This document shows, in pieces, positions 7,987 through 15,509 of a DNA stretch of 53,883 nucleotides. The stretch's first letter is position 1, and every line of letters begins with the position of its first letter. Below the pieces are notes generated by a model. The model was not told the DNA's origin. It worked only from the letters and a program-made list of their open reading frames with translations, and searched no databases. A program made the translations under genes and the position numbers. The stretch comes from Actinomycetota bacterium (GTDB lineage Bacteria; Actinomycetota; Rubrobacteria; Rubrobacterales; Rubrobacteraceae): contig SIRX01000075.1 of assembly GCA_004563715.1 (NCBI GenBank), positions 1-53,883 on the forward strand, read 5' to 3'.

Positions 7987-9435
7987 CTAGTACTCTCGCC
8001 AGAAGGCCGGCACCAGGATAACGAGCACTGTCAAAAGCTCCAAGCGACCGAGCAGCATAAACACCGTAAGCGTCAGCTTGGCGCTCGCGGGCAGACCCGC
8101 GTAGAACTCCGCGGTCCCCACCGGCCCCAGGAAGGTGCCGGTAATGTTGACGCAGGCGAATACGGACCCGAAAGCGTCCGCCAGTGGTACCTGATGGGCG
8201 GCGATGATCAGGGTGCCGGCGACGAGCGTCAGCACGTATATGATGAAAAAACCCAGCACGCTCAACCGCAAGCGTTCCGAGAGCGTGCGGTCTTGCAGCT
8301 TGAGCGGCGTTACTGCCTGGGGGTGGAGCATGTGAAAGATCTGCTGGCGCACAATGCTTGCGAGTAGGACTACCCGGATGATCTTGAGGCCCCCGCTGGT
8401 GGACCCGGCGCAACCTCCGATGGCCATGAACAGGATCAGCAGGCCGTGGGAGAGCGGTCCCCACGCATTCCAGTCCGCCGATGAGAACGCCGTCCCGGTC
8501 AGCAAGCTCACGGTCTGAAAGAGCGCTTCTCTGAACGCCGTTACTGGAGAGTCATGGTAGTCGAACGCGTAGAGCGAGAGCGTCATGACTGCCGTGCCGA
8601 CCGCTGCTATCCCGAGGTAGGCTCTGATTTCTGGGTTCTTGAAAACCCGGTTCAATTGCTTCTGGGAGGCGAAAAAGTAGAGCGAAAAGTTCAACCCGGA
8701 GAGCAGCATGCCGGCCGTGATGGCCAGCTCGATCGGCCAGGAGTCGAAGGCCCCGATCGAGTCCGCCCGGGTCGAGTATCCGCCGGTGGCGACGGTGGTC
8801 AGGGCGTGGTTGACCGCGTCGAAGAAGCTCATGCCGACCAGGAACAGCGTGACTATGCCGCCGGTGGTCAGGCTGAGGTAGATGATCGCCAGCGTCTTGG
8901 CCGTGTCGCGGATGCGGGGCGTGAGCCGCTCGGGGACCGGGTTGGCGACCTCAGCCGACAGGAGCTGGGCGGCGCCGATACCCACGAGCGGTCCGACGGC
9001 AACGAAGAGGAGCACGATACCGATGCCACCCGTCCACTGGCTCATGCTCCGCCAGAGCAGGAGAGAGGAAGCTACCTCCTCGGGCCGCGCCACCGTCGTG
9101 GCCCCGGTGGTCGTAAAGCCCGCCATCGCCTCGAAAAAGGCCTCCACCGGGGTCATCAAGCCCGTGAGGACGTACGGTAGGGAGCCGACGCTCGCGACGC
9201 CGATCCAGCCCAGGGTCACGATCAGGAACACGTCCTGGGCCGACACGTAGGGGTCCTGAGCCCGGGAGAAGTAGAAAACGGCGGCCCCCGCGGCGATGGC
9301 CCCCGCCGCTGGAACGGCAAAGGCCGCGAACGTGTCCTCGCCGGCGAACAAGGCGAATACCCCCGGAACCAGCATCAGGAGGCCCGCCACGACGACCACG
9401 GCCCCGATGGCGCTGGCTATGACCCTAGGGTGCAA
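7987..9435 (-). CDS. trkH: Trk-type potassium uptake channel subunit (paralogue 2, altered filter)
   Basis: This 482-residue TrkH/KtrB-family membrane protein overlaps the end of trkA by 11 bases and starts with TTG at 9435. It resembles the neighbouring paralogue throughout, ending LVPAFWREY against LSPAFWRG. The filter loops read GFTTTG, TGGYS, GTAFSSADW and ITGTF. Aligned on the ADF/ADW end, the third loop has alanine (codon 8488-8490, minus strand) where the other copy has the filter glycine of TTTGY. This could reduce potassium selectivity or make the copy a modified partner of the heteromer. The effect is an inference. Confidence 0.9.
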   Translation of the reverse strand: MHPRVIASAIGAVVVVAGLLMLVPGVFALFAGEDTFAAFAVPAAGAIAAGAAVFYFSRAQDPYVSAQDVFLIVTLGWIGVASVGSLPYVLTGLMTPVEAFFEAMAGFTTTGATTVARPEEVASSLLLWRSMSQWTGGIGIVLLFVAVGPLVGIGAAQLLSAEVANPVPERLTPRIRDTAKTLAIIYLSLTTGGIVTLFLVGMSFFDAVNHALTTVATGGYSTRADSIGAFDSWPIELAITAGMLLSGLNFSLYFFASQKQLNRVFKNPEIRAYLGIAAVGTAVMTLSLYAFDYHDSPVTAFREALFQTVSLLTGTAFSSADWNAWGPLSHGLLILFMAIGGCAGSTSGGLKIIRVVLLASIVRQQIFHMLHPQAVTPLKLQDRTLSERLRLSVLGFFIIYVLTLVAGTLIIAAHQVPLADAFGSVFACVNITGTFLGPVGTAEFYAGLPASAKLTLTVFMLLGRLELLTVLVILVPAFWREY

Positions 9436-10759
9436 AGAGGCGCTCTACCTCGTCTACGGAGGCGTCGACGGTGAACACAACCGCGTCATCGCCTGTCTGA
9501 AGAACGTCATTGCCGGTCGGTATGATCACCTTCCCGTCCCGCATCACCGCGCCGACGATGGCCCCCGCTGGGAAACCCACCTCGGCCAGGGGCTTGCCGG
9601 CGACCGGGCAACGCTCCGGAACGCGCAACTCTATCATCTCGGCGCCGCTCTCCAGCACGTTCACGGCTACCACCTCGCCCTTGCGGACAAAGCGCAGGAT
9701 CGCGCCGGCGGTTATGAGCCGGGGCGAGATGGCGATGTCCACCCCGAGCGCCTCCGAGAGCGGGGCGAACTCCGCCCGGCTGACCACCGAGATGGTGCGC
9801 TTCGCGCCGAGTTGTTTTGCGTACATCACGGCGAGCAGGTTCGCCCGGTCGTCTCCCGTGGCGGCGACGAAGGCGCCTGCGCGGTCAACCCGTTCCTGGA
9901 GCAGGAAGTCCCGAGACATACCCTCATCGTGGAGCACCAGGCCCCTGCGCAGCCGGGAGGCGACGTACTGCGCCCGCTCCTCGTCCTTTTCGACGACCTT
10001 CACCGAGATGCCCTCCTGCTCCAGTACCAGCGCCAGGCGCAGCCCGATCCGGCCGCCGCCGAAGATCATCACGCTTTCTACCTTCTCGGTCTCGGTGGAG
10101 ACGCTACTCACCGCCTTGTTTATGAACTGGCGCTCGCTGATCAGGAATATGTGGTCCCCGACATCCAGCCTGGTGTCTCCTTTGGGGATTATGGTCTCGT
10201 TTTCGCGCACCAGCCCCACGATGAGGCTGCCCTTCGGCAGGGCCACGTCCCTGACCACCTTGCCGGCGGCGGGCGAGTCCTTTTTCAGGACGACCTCGGC
10301 GACCTCTATGTTGTCCTCGGCAAAGGTCTCGACGTTCACCGAGCCCGGCACCCGGAGGGCGTCCCGGATCTCCTCGGCCGCGGCCCGCTCGGTGTGGATC
10401 ACGAAGTCTATGCCGAGCACGTCCCGGGCAAAGGGCTCCTTTGTGTCGTAGTAGTCCGGGTTGCGGATGCGGGCCACCGTCTGGTCGACGCCCTGGGCTT
10501 TCGCCACCAGGCAGGCGGTGATGTTGACCTCGTCGGAGTCGGTGACGGCGATGAGCAGCTCGGACTTGTGCGCCCCGACCTCGGCGAGCATTTTGGGGCT
10601 CGCCCCGTTGCCGTGCAGCACCAGCGCGTCGAGTTGCTCGCTGGCCCGGTTCGCCAGGTCCTCGTCCTGTTCTACAACGGTTACTTCGTGTCCCTCTTCG
10701 GAGAGCATCTGAGCCGTGTTGAACCCGACCTCGCCGGCGCCCACGATAAAAACCCTCAT
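9425..10759 (-). CDS. trkA: Trk potassium uptake regulatory subunit
   Basis: This 444-residue cytosolic protein has two tandem RCK units, each a Rossmann NAD-binding fold plus an RCK_C domain. The first glycine loop is VGAGEVG (residues 6-12) and the second is FGGGRIG (about 232-238). TrkA forms a ring under TrkH and gates potassium uptake in response to bound NAD(H) or ATP. The start is ATG at 10759 with CAGGA upstream. It is the first gene of the operon trkA-trkH-trkH. TAGAAT on the minus strand near 10805-10810 is a likely -10 box. Confidence 0.94.
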   Translation of the reverse strand: MRVFIVGAGEVGFNTAQMLSEEGHEVTVVEQDEDLANRASEQLDALVLHGNGASPKMLAEVGAHKSELLIAVTDSDEVNITACLVAKAQGVDQTVARIRNPDYYDTKEPFARDVLGIDFVIHTERAAAEEIRDALRVPGSVNVETFAEDNIEVAEVVLKKDSPAAGKVVRDVALPKGSLIVGLVRENETIIPKGDTRLDVGDHIFLISERQFINKAVSSVSTETEKVESVMIFGGGRIGLRLALVLEQEGISVKVVEKDEERAQYVASRLRRGLVLHDEGMSRDFLLQERVDRAGAFVAATGDDRANLLAVMYAKQLGAKRTISVVSRAEFAPLSEALGVDIAISPRLITAGAILRFVRKGEVVAVNVLESGAEMIELRVPERCPVAGKPLAEVGFPAGAIVGAVMRDGKVIIPTGNDVLQTGDDAVVFTVDASVDEVERLFAP

Positions 10760-10837
10760 TTCGTGTCCTGACTCTCCTGTCCGCCGGTGCTCTTACCGAC
10801 GTATATTCTACGCCCCGGCGCACCGGACGAAAACGAA

Positions 10838-11038
10838 TCAGCTTCTGAGCGACCAGTACAGCCGGACCGCGCCGTAAGCCGCGAAGAGCCCCCCGATAGC
10901 CAGGCCTGTGGTGGGCGAGGGGCCGAACGGCGTCAGGGTAGCCGCCATCATAAGGAGCCCAAACAAGATGGCGACCCCGGAGAGGAGAACGCGCCGCCGC
11001 CGGAGTTCGGCGTCCCCCTCTCTCTCCGGCGGCGTCAG
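10838..11038 (-). CDS. Small two-helix membrane protein, probable CTG start
   Basis: The minus frame from CTG at 11038 to a TGA at 10838 encodes 66 residues: a charged head (PPEREGDAELRRRR), an apolar helix (VLLSGVAILFGLLMMAATL), a short loop with FGPSPT, then a second apolar helix and the end YWSLRS. It begins 15 bases after the sucD stop. GAGGCGAGG sits at ribosome-site distance from the CTG, and there is no ATG, GTG or TTG between the sucD stop and the first helix. The product looks like a DUF-type small membrane protein co-transcribed with sucCD. No known function. The start codon is the uncertain part; internal ATGs would cut the first helix. Confidence 0.5.
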   Translation of the reverse strand: MTPPEREGDAELRRRRVLLSGVAILFGLLMMAATLTPFGPSPTTGLAIGGLFAAYGAVRLYWSLRS

Positions 11039-11053
11039 TTCGGAGCCTCGCCT

Positions 11054-11932
11054 CTAGAAAGAGACGCCCAGGATCTCGGCGACGATCTCGCCGACCTCGG
11101 TGGGGTTGGTGGCGGTGCGGATGCCGGCCTTCTCCAGCGCCTGGCTCTTGGCCTCGGCGGTGCTCTCACCGCCCGAGACTATCGCCCCGGCATGGCCCAT
11201 CGTCTTGCCCTCGGGGGCGGTAAAGCCGGCGATGTAAGCCACGACCGGGGTCTGCATCTCGGCCTGCACGTACTCGGCGGCCTGCTGCTCGGCGTTGCCC
11301 CCGATCTCCCCGATCATCACGACGCACCCGGTGTCTGGGTCGGCCTCGAAGAGCTTGAGGATCTCGATAAAGTCCGTCCCGATTATCGGATCACCCCCGA
11401 TACCCACGGCCGTGGTCTGCCCGATGCTCCGCTGGGTGAGCTCGTTGACGACCTGGTATGTGAGCGTGCCGCTGCGGGAGACGACCCCTACGTTGCCCGG
11501 CGTGAAGATGTCGTCGGGCATGATCGAGACGTTGGACTTCTCCGGGGAGAGGACGCCCGGGCAGTTCGGCCCGATGAGGGTGGCGTTTTTCATGTTGAGG
11601 TAGTCGGAGACGCGCATCATGTCGTGGACCGGGACGCCCTCGGTTATGCAGCAGACGGTCCCCAGCCCCGAGTCGAGCGACTCGAAAATGGCGTCGGCGG
11701 CGAACGGCGGGGGGACGAAGATGACGCTGGCGTTGGCCCCGGTCTCGCGGGCGGCCTCCTCGACGGTGTTGAAGATCGGCACGCCCTCGTAGTCCTGGCC
11801 GCCCTTGCCGGGCGTCACCCCGGCGACGACGTGCGTGCCGCTCTGGAGCATGCGGCCGGTGTGGAACGCGCCCTCGCGGCCCGTGATGCCCTGCACCAGC
11901 AGGCGCGTGTTCTCGTCTACGAGTATCGCCAT
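11054..11932 (-). CDS. sucD: Succinyl-CoA ligase, alpha subunit
   Basis: This 292-residue subunit works with SucC to interconvert succinyl-CoA and succinate, with phosphorylation of ADP or GDP. The CoA-binding Rossmann domain opens the protein ([14 protein letters not shown]). The phospho-histidine region reads [18 protein letters not shown] near residues 241-258, with H243 as the likely phosphorylated histidine. The start is ATG at 11932, three bases after the sucC stop, with GGTAGGAG directly upstream inside the end of sucC. It is in an operon with sucC and the downstream small membrane gene. Confidence 0.95.
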   Translation of the reverse strand: MAILVDENTRLLVQGITGREGAFHTGRMLQSGTHVVAGVTPGKGGQDYEGVPIFNTVEEAARETGANASVIFVPPPFAADAIFESLDSGLGTVCCITEGVPVHDMMRVSDYLNMKNATLIGPNCPGVLSPEKSNVSIMPDDIFTPGNVGVVSRSGTLTYQVVNELTQRSIGQTTAVGIGGDPIIGTDFIEILKLFEADPDTGCVVMIGEIGGNAEQQAAEYVQAEMQTPVVAYIAGFTAPEGKTMGHAGAIVSGGESTAEAKSQALEKAGIRTATNPTEVGEIVAEILGVSF

Positions 11933-11935
11933 CTC

Positions 11936-13087
11936 CTACCGACCTCCGTCTCTCGCGAGCTCCACGGCCCGCCGGGCCGCGTCGAGCATGGTCTCTTCGG
12001 TGTGCACGTTCTCCGGGGTGTTCTCTTCGAGGATCCGGCGTCCCTCCTCGGCGTTCGTGCCGTCGAGCCGCACGACGATGGGCAGGTCTATCTCCGAGCT
12101 TTCGAGCGCCGAGAGCAGGCCGCGGGCCACCTCGTCGCCGCGGGTGATGCCGCCGAAGATGTTGAACAGCACGCTCCGGACCTGCTCGTTGGAGGTCACG
12201 ATGTCGAGGGCCTCCGCGATCTTTTCCGCGTCCGCCCCGCCGCCGACGTCGCAGAAGTTGGCCGGCTCGCCCCCAGCCTGGGCCACCACGTCGAGCGTGC
12301 TCATCACGAGCCCCGCCCCGTTGCCGAGGATGCCCACGTCGCCCTCCAGCTTGACGTACTGCAGGTCGGCCTCCTGCGCCCGGTGCTCCTGGGGGTCGGC
12401 GGCCTCCACGTCCTGCTGCTCGGAGACGTCCGGGTGCCGGAAGAGGCTGGAGTTGTCTATGGTCACCTTGGAGTCAAGCGCCAGAACGTCGCCGCCTTTG
12501 GTGAGCACGAGCGGGTTGATCTCCACGAGGCTCGCGTCTGCCTCCTTGAACGCCGTGTACAGGTTCTGCAGGACCTTCCCGACGCCCTTGGCCGCGTCGC
12601 CCTCCAGCCCGGAGTAGAAGACGACCTCGCGCACCTGGTATGGGAGGAGCCCCACCAGCGGGTCCACGTACACCCGCACGATGGCGTCCGGGTTCGTCTC
12701 GGCGACCTCCTCGATGTCCACGCCGCCCTCGGTGGAGAACAGGATCAGGGGCTTTTTCTCGCCCCGGTCCACCATTATGGAGAGGTACATCTCGCTCTCG
12801 ATCTCCGCGCCGCCCTCGACGAGGACCCGCCGGACGGTGTGGCCTTTTATGTCCATGCCCAGGATCTGCTCCGCGGCCTCCTCGGCCTCCTCCGGGCTGT
12901 CCACCACCTTGATGCCGCCGGCCTTGCCGCGGCCGCCGGTGAGGACCTGGGCCTTGACCGCCACGGTGCCCCCGATCTTCTCCGCCGCCTCCCGCGCCTC
13001 CTGCGGCGACGTGGCAACGATGCCTTCCAGGGTCTGGAGGCCGTGTTCCCTCAACAGCTCTTTACCTTGGTACTCGTAGAGATCCAA
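11936..13087 (-). CDS. sucC: Succinyl-CoA ligase, beta subunit
   Basis: This 383-residue subunit has an N-terminal ATP-grasp fold (MDLYEYQGKELLREHG, VKAQVLTGGRGKAGG) and a C-terminal succinate-binding ligase domain (GNGAGLVMSTLDVV, FNIFGGITRGDEVARG). The enzyme acts in the TCA cycle. The start is TTG at 13087 with GGGAGAG upstream. A TATAAT box is visible on the minus strand at 13126-13131. An insertion-like polar stretch (EQQDVEAADPQEHRAQEAD) sits between the two domains. Confidence 0.95.
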   Translation of the reverse strand: MDLYEYQGKELLREHGLQTLEGIVATSPQEAREAAEKIGGTVAVKAQVLTGGRGKAGGIKVVDSPEEAEEAAEQILGMDIKGHTVRRVLVEGGAEIESEMYLSIMVDRGEKKPLILFSTEGGVDIEEVAETNPDAIVRVYVDPLVGLLPYQVREVVFYSGLEGDAAKGVGKVLQNLYTAFKEADASLVEINPLVLTKGGDVLALDSKVTIDNSSLFRHPDVSEQQDVEAADPQEHRAQEADLQYVKLEGDVGILGNGAGLVMSTLDVVAQAGGEPANFCDVGGGADAEKIAEALDIVTSNEQVRSVLFNIFGGITRGDEVARGLLSALESSEIDLPIVVRLDGTNAEEGRRILEENTPENVHTEETMLDAARRAVELARDGGR

Positions 13088-13125
13088 AACTCACTCTCCC
13101 CGCGCCGGACGTAACGACGCCCGGA

Positions 13126-13164
13126 ATTATACAGAGACTGGCCGGCAGCTTCTTACTCTATACT
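13126..13164. promoter_or_regulatory. Divergent promoters for sucC and the DUF554 gene
   Basis: TATAAT on the minus strand (13131 to 13126) serves sucC, about 38 bases from its TTG. TATACT on the plus strand (13159-13164) ends 7 bases before the ATG of the DUF554 gene at 13172, so that mRNA is probably leaderless. The -35 regions are weak in both directions. Confidence 0.5.
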
Positions 13165-13171
13165 CACCCTG

Positions 13172-13864
13172 ATGGGCATCGGCACCGCCATAAACGTCGT
13201 CGCCGTGCTGGCCGGCGGAAGCCTCGGCGTTCTGGTCGGCGCGAAGCTCCCGAAGAACATGCGCCATACCGCCCTGCAGACCATCGGGATTGTCACGTTG
13301 CTCGTCGGGGTCGCGAACTTTCTGGAGCTCGACAACCCGCTGGTGCCGCTCGTGAGCGTGGTCCTGGGCCTCGTGGTCGGGGAAGCCCTGGGCCTCGACG
13401 CGGTCCTCCGGCGCTTCGGCGACCACCTGGAGCAGCGATTTTCGCGGGGCGAGAGCCCGGTCAGCCGGGCGTTCGTTACGACGAGCCTGCTGTTCTGCGT
13501 CGGGCCGCTCACGATTATCGGGGCGCTGGAGGACGGGCTCACCGGAGACTACAGCCTGCTCGCCTTAAAGAGCGCCCTGGACTTTGTAGCGTCGCTGACG
13601 TTTGCCGCGGTGCTCGGGTGGGGCGTGCTACTCTCGGCGGGGACGGTGCTTTTGGTGCAGGGCTCGATCACGCTCGGCGCCGCGCTGGTCGAGGGTTTCG
13701 TTACCGAGGCCATGATCTCCGCCACCACGGCCACGGGGGGAGTCCTCATCTTCGCGCTCGGGCTTGGGCTGCTGGAGATCAAGGAAGTGCGGGTGGCGAA
13801 CCTGCTTCCGGCGCTGGCGTTCGCGCCGTTTCTGGTGCTGGCGGGGCCTTTGTGGCCGTTTTGA
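13172..13864 (+). CDS. DUF554 family membrane protein
   Basis: This 230-residue polytopic membrane protein matches the DUF554 (YdfK-like) family: MGIGTAINVVAVLAGGSLG at the start, FVTTSLLFCVGPLTIIGALEDG in the middle and GGVLIFALGLGLLEIKEVRVAN near the end. About six or seven apolar segments are visible. Family function is unproven; a transport role has been suggested. The ATG at 13172 has no Shine-Dalgarno and follows a TATACT box by 7 bases. It is divergent from sucC. Confidence 0.88.
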   Translation: MGIGTAINVVAVLAGGSLGVLVGAKLPKNMRHTALQTIGIVTLLVGVANFLELDNPLVPLVSVVLGLVVGEALGLDAVLRRFGDHLEQRFSRGESPVSRAFVTTSLLFCVGPLTIIGALEDGLTGDYSLLALKSALDFVASLTFAAVLGWGVLLSAGTVLLVQGSITLGAALVEGFVTEAMISATTATGGVLIFALGLGLLEIKEVRVANLLPALAFAPFLVLAGPLWPF

Positions 13865-13929
13865 CTTCACCCCGGGCCGAAGATGTTGATAATATCCCTA
13901 CCGGGGCGTCCAATAGAAAGGGTAGGAAG

Positions 13930-14379
13930 ATGAGCCTGTTCCCCACGAACATATTGCTGGCCACCGACGGATCCGAGAACTCGCTCCCCGCCTTGCGGGC
14001 GGCGGCGGACCTCTCAGCCAGCACCGGGTCGGGAATACACGTCATCTACGTCGGCAAGGGTATCTCCAAGCCGGCCAACTACAACGACCCCAGCACCCGG
14101 GACCAGAACTCGGCCCAGAAGGCGCGGGGCCTGGTAGACGAGCAGATAAAGGAGATCGAGGAGCGCGGCGGCACCGTGGCGGAGTCGCACATCGTACCCG
14201 GCGACAAGCCGGCCGAGGAGATCGTCAAGCTGACCCGCGAGCGGGACATCGGGGTTGCGGTGGTCGGCAGCCGCGGCCTGAGCCGCCTGCAGTACGCCCT
14301 ACAGGGCAGCGTATCTAGCAAAGTCGTCCGGGAAGCCTACTGCCCGGTGTTGGTGGTGCACGGGGATCACGAGCTCTAG
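13930..14379 (+). CDS. Universal stress protein (UspA family)
   Basis: This 149-residue single-domain protein has the Usp fold: ILLATDGSENSLPALRAA at the start and the nucleotide-binding end VVGSRGLSRLQYALQGSVSSKV (GxxG-type loop, here GSRGLSR and GSVS), then CPVLVVHG. Members of this type bind ATP and accumulate under stress. The start is ATG at 13930 with GGTAGGAAG upstream. The next two small genes follow in the same direction after 32 bases and may share its mRNA. Confidence 0.9.
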   Translation: MSLFPTNILLATDGSENSLPALRAAADLSASTGSGIHVIYVGKGISKPANYNDPSTRDQNSAQKARGLVDEQIKEIEERGGTVAESHIVPGDKPAEEIVKLTRERDIGVAVVGSRGLSRLQYALQGSVSSKVVREAYCPVLVVHGDHEL

Positions 14380-14411
14380 CCCCTGTCCTGGCCTGGAAAG
14401 GAGCGCACGAA

Positions 14412-14651
14412 ATGGAGACTTCCGAGAGAGAGTGGGAGGGTACGCCCCAAGAGTGGGAAGGTACGCCGCTCGAAAAACGGGATGAGATGGACCCCTACGG
14501 CGTGCAGGAGGTAGTCCTGCAGTTCGGTAACGGCGACGTGGACATATTCCGCCCCCGTCAGCGCCCGGAGTTCGGCTCCTACGAGCTGCACATGATGGCG
14601 GCCTACATCGATGCCCTGGCGCACGGCATCCGCAAGGGCCAGAAGAGATAG
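14412..14651 (+). CDS. Small conserved-looking protein, tandem paralogue A
   Basis: This 79-residue protein starts at the ATG at 14412 with AAAGGAG upstream. Its N-terminus carries a duplicated EWEGTP, encoded by a 21-base tandem repeat (14430-14446 and 14451-14467). The core from about residue 30 (VQEVVLQFGNGDVDIFRPR) aligns without gaps to the next gene: alternating apolar residues, a conserved G-x-V-x-x-F-x-P, then a helix. No known family is recognised. It sits between the universal stress protein and the paralogue. Confidence 0.7.
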   Translation: METSEREWEGTPQEWEGTPLEKRDEMDPYGVQEVVLQFGNGDVDIFRPRQRPEFGSYELHMMAAYIDALAHGIRKGQKR

Positions 14652-14663
14652 CAGGAGGGACTG

Positions 14664-14888
14664 ATGCACGGTATAGAGCGCATCCGCAAGATGCAGGGGC
14701 CCCCCGAGCCGGACAACGGTATCGCCCGGATAATCGTCCGCTACGCCGACGGCCGGGTTCTCAACTTTATCCCCGACGCCGGGCGCGAGGCCTTCTCGGA
14801 AGACGACATCCTAGAGCTGAAGAAGATGCTCGACAAGGCATCCTCGACCGCCGAGTGGGCCGAGGTCAGCGAACGCGGCACCATGTAG
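14664..14888 (+). CDS. Small conserved-looking protein, tandem paralogue B
   Basis: This 74-residue protein begins at the ATG at 14664, preceded by GCAGGAGGG. The core IARIIVRYADGRVLNFIPD matches the beta-hairpin region of the preceding gene (same G-x-V-x-x-F-x-P spacing), followed by a predicted helix (EDDILELKKMLDKA). The two genes are 12 bases apart and probably arose by duplication. Function unknown; the pair may act as a heterodimer, which is speculation. Confidence 0.7.
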   Translation: MHGIERIRKMQGPPEPDNGIARIIVRYADGRVLNFIPDAGREAFSEDDILELKKMLDKASSTAEWAEVSERGTM

Positions 14889-15047
14889 GCTCGGGACCGC
14901 GCAAAGGGCATCCTCGCGTGCCCGTACCTTCTCCCGCTCCCCCGAAAGCCCTTCTATCTTCCGCAACGCCCTCTGGGTCATCTGCTACAACCTCGCGCGG
15001 ACGCACGCGGTGACTCTAACGGGGCTCTGGCGGCCTTGATCTAGAAC

Positions 15048-15065
15048 AGGCTCTGCCAAGAGCCT
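15048..15065. promoter_or_regulatory. Hairpin in the 5' region of mce
   Basis: AGGCTC (15048-15053) and GAGCCT (15060-15065) form a 6-bp stem with a 6-base loop, just before the mce Shine-Dalgarno at 15071. TAGAAC at 15042-15047 is a possible -10 box directly in front. It may affect translation or protect the mRNA end. Confidence 0.35.
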
Positions 15066-15081
15066 TCGAAAAGGGAGATGC

Positions 15082-15498
15082 ATGCTGCAGAAGATCTACC
15101 ACCTAGGCTACGCGGTTCGGGACCTGGAGGCCGCGGCCGATTTCTACCGGAGGAACTTCGGCGCCGAGCCCGGCGAGCTCGAGGTCGTCGAGGAGCAGGG
15201 CATAAAGGCCATCATGTTCCGCGTTGGCGAGTCGATGGTGGAACTCGTACAGCCCACCCGGCCCGACTCTCCCGTGGGCAAGTTCCTCGCGAAGCACGGC
15301 GAGGGGTTTCACCACGTGGCGTTCGCCGTCGGAGATTTGGAGGCTGCCCTCGCCCGGCTCCAGGAGAGCGGCGTCGAGCTGATCGACGCGGAGCCGCGCA
15401 TCGGGGCGGGAGGGAGGCGGATGGCTTTTATCCACCCGAAAGGCGCGTTCGGGGTCCTGACCGAGCTTGTAGAATTACCACCCGGCAACGTCGAGTAG
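15082..15498 (+). CDS. mce: Methylmalonyl-CoA epimerase
   Basis: This 138-residue protein of the glyoxalase/VOC fold converts (S)- to (R)-methylmalonyl-CoA. The metal ligands are visible as H7 ([13 protein letters not shown]), the HH pair in GEGFHHVAF (about residue 76) and E127 in LTELVE. The start is ATG at 15082, with AAGGGAG upstream at 15071; an out-of-frame ATG lies at 15078. The mutase gene follows after 11 bases, so the two steps of propionyl-CoA assimilation are encoded together. Confidence 0.93.
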   Translation: MLQKIYHLGYAVRDLEAAADFYRRNFGAEPGELEVVEEQGIKAIMFRVGESMVELVQPTRPDSPVGKFLAKHGEGFHHVAFAVGDLEAALARLQESGVELIDAEPRIGAGGRRMAFIHPKGAFGVLTELVELPPGNVE

Positions 15499-15509
15499 AG
15501 AGGGGCGTC

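Noticed and set aside
9296-10771. 491-codon plus-strand ORF
   Set aside because: It is a shadow of trkA, whose RCK motifs are clear on the other strand.
10787-13114. 775-codon plus-strand ORF
   Set aside because: It is antisense to sucCD and the small gene. The minus-strand frames encode recognisable SucC and SucD; the plus frame is a GC-bias shadow.
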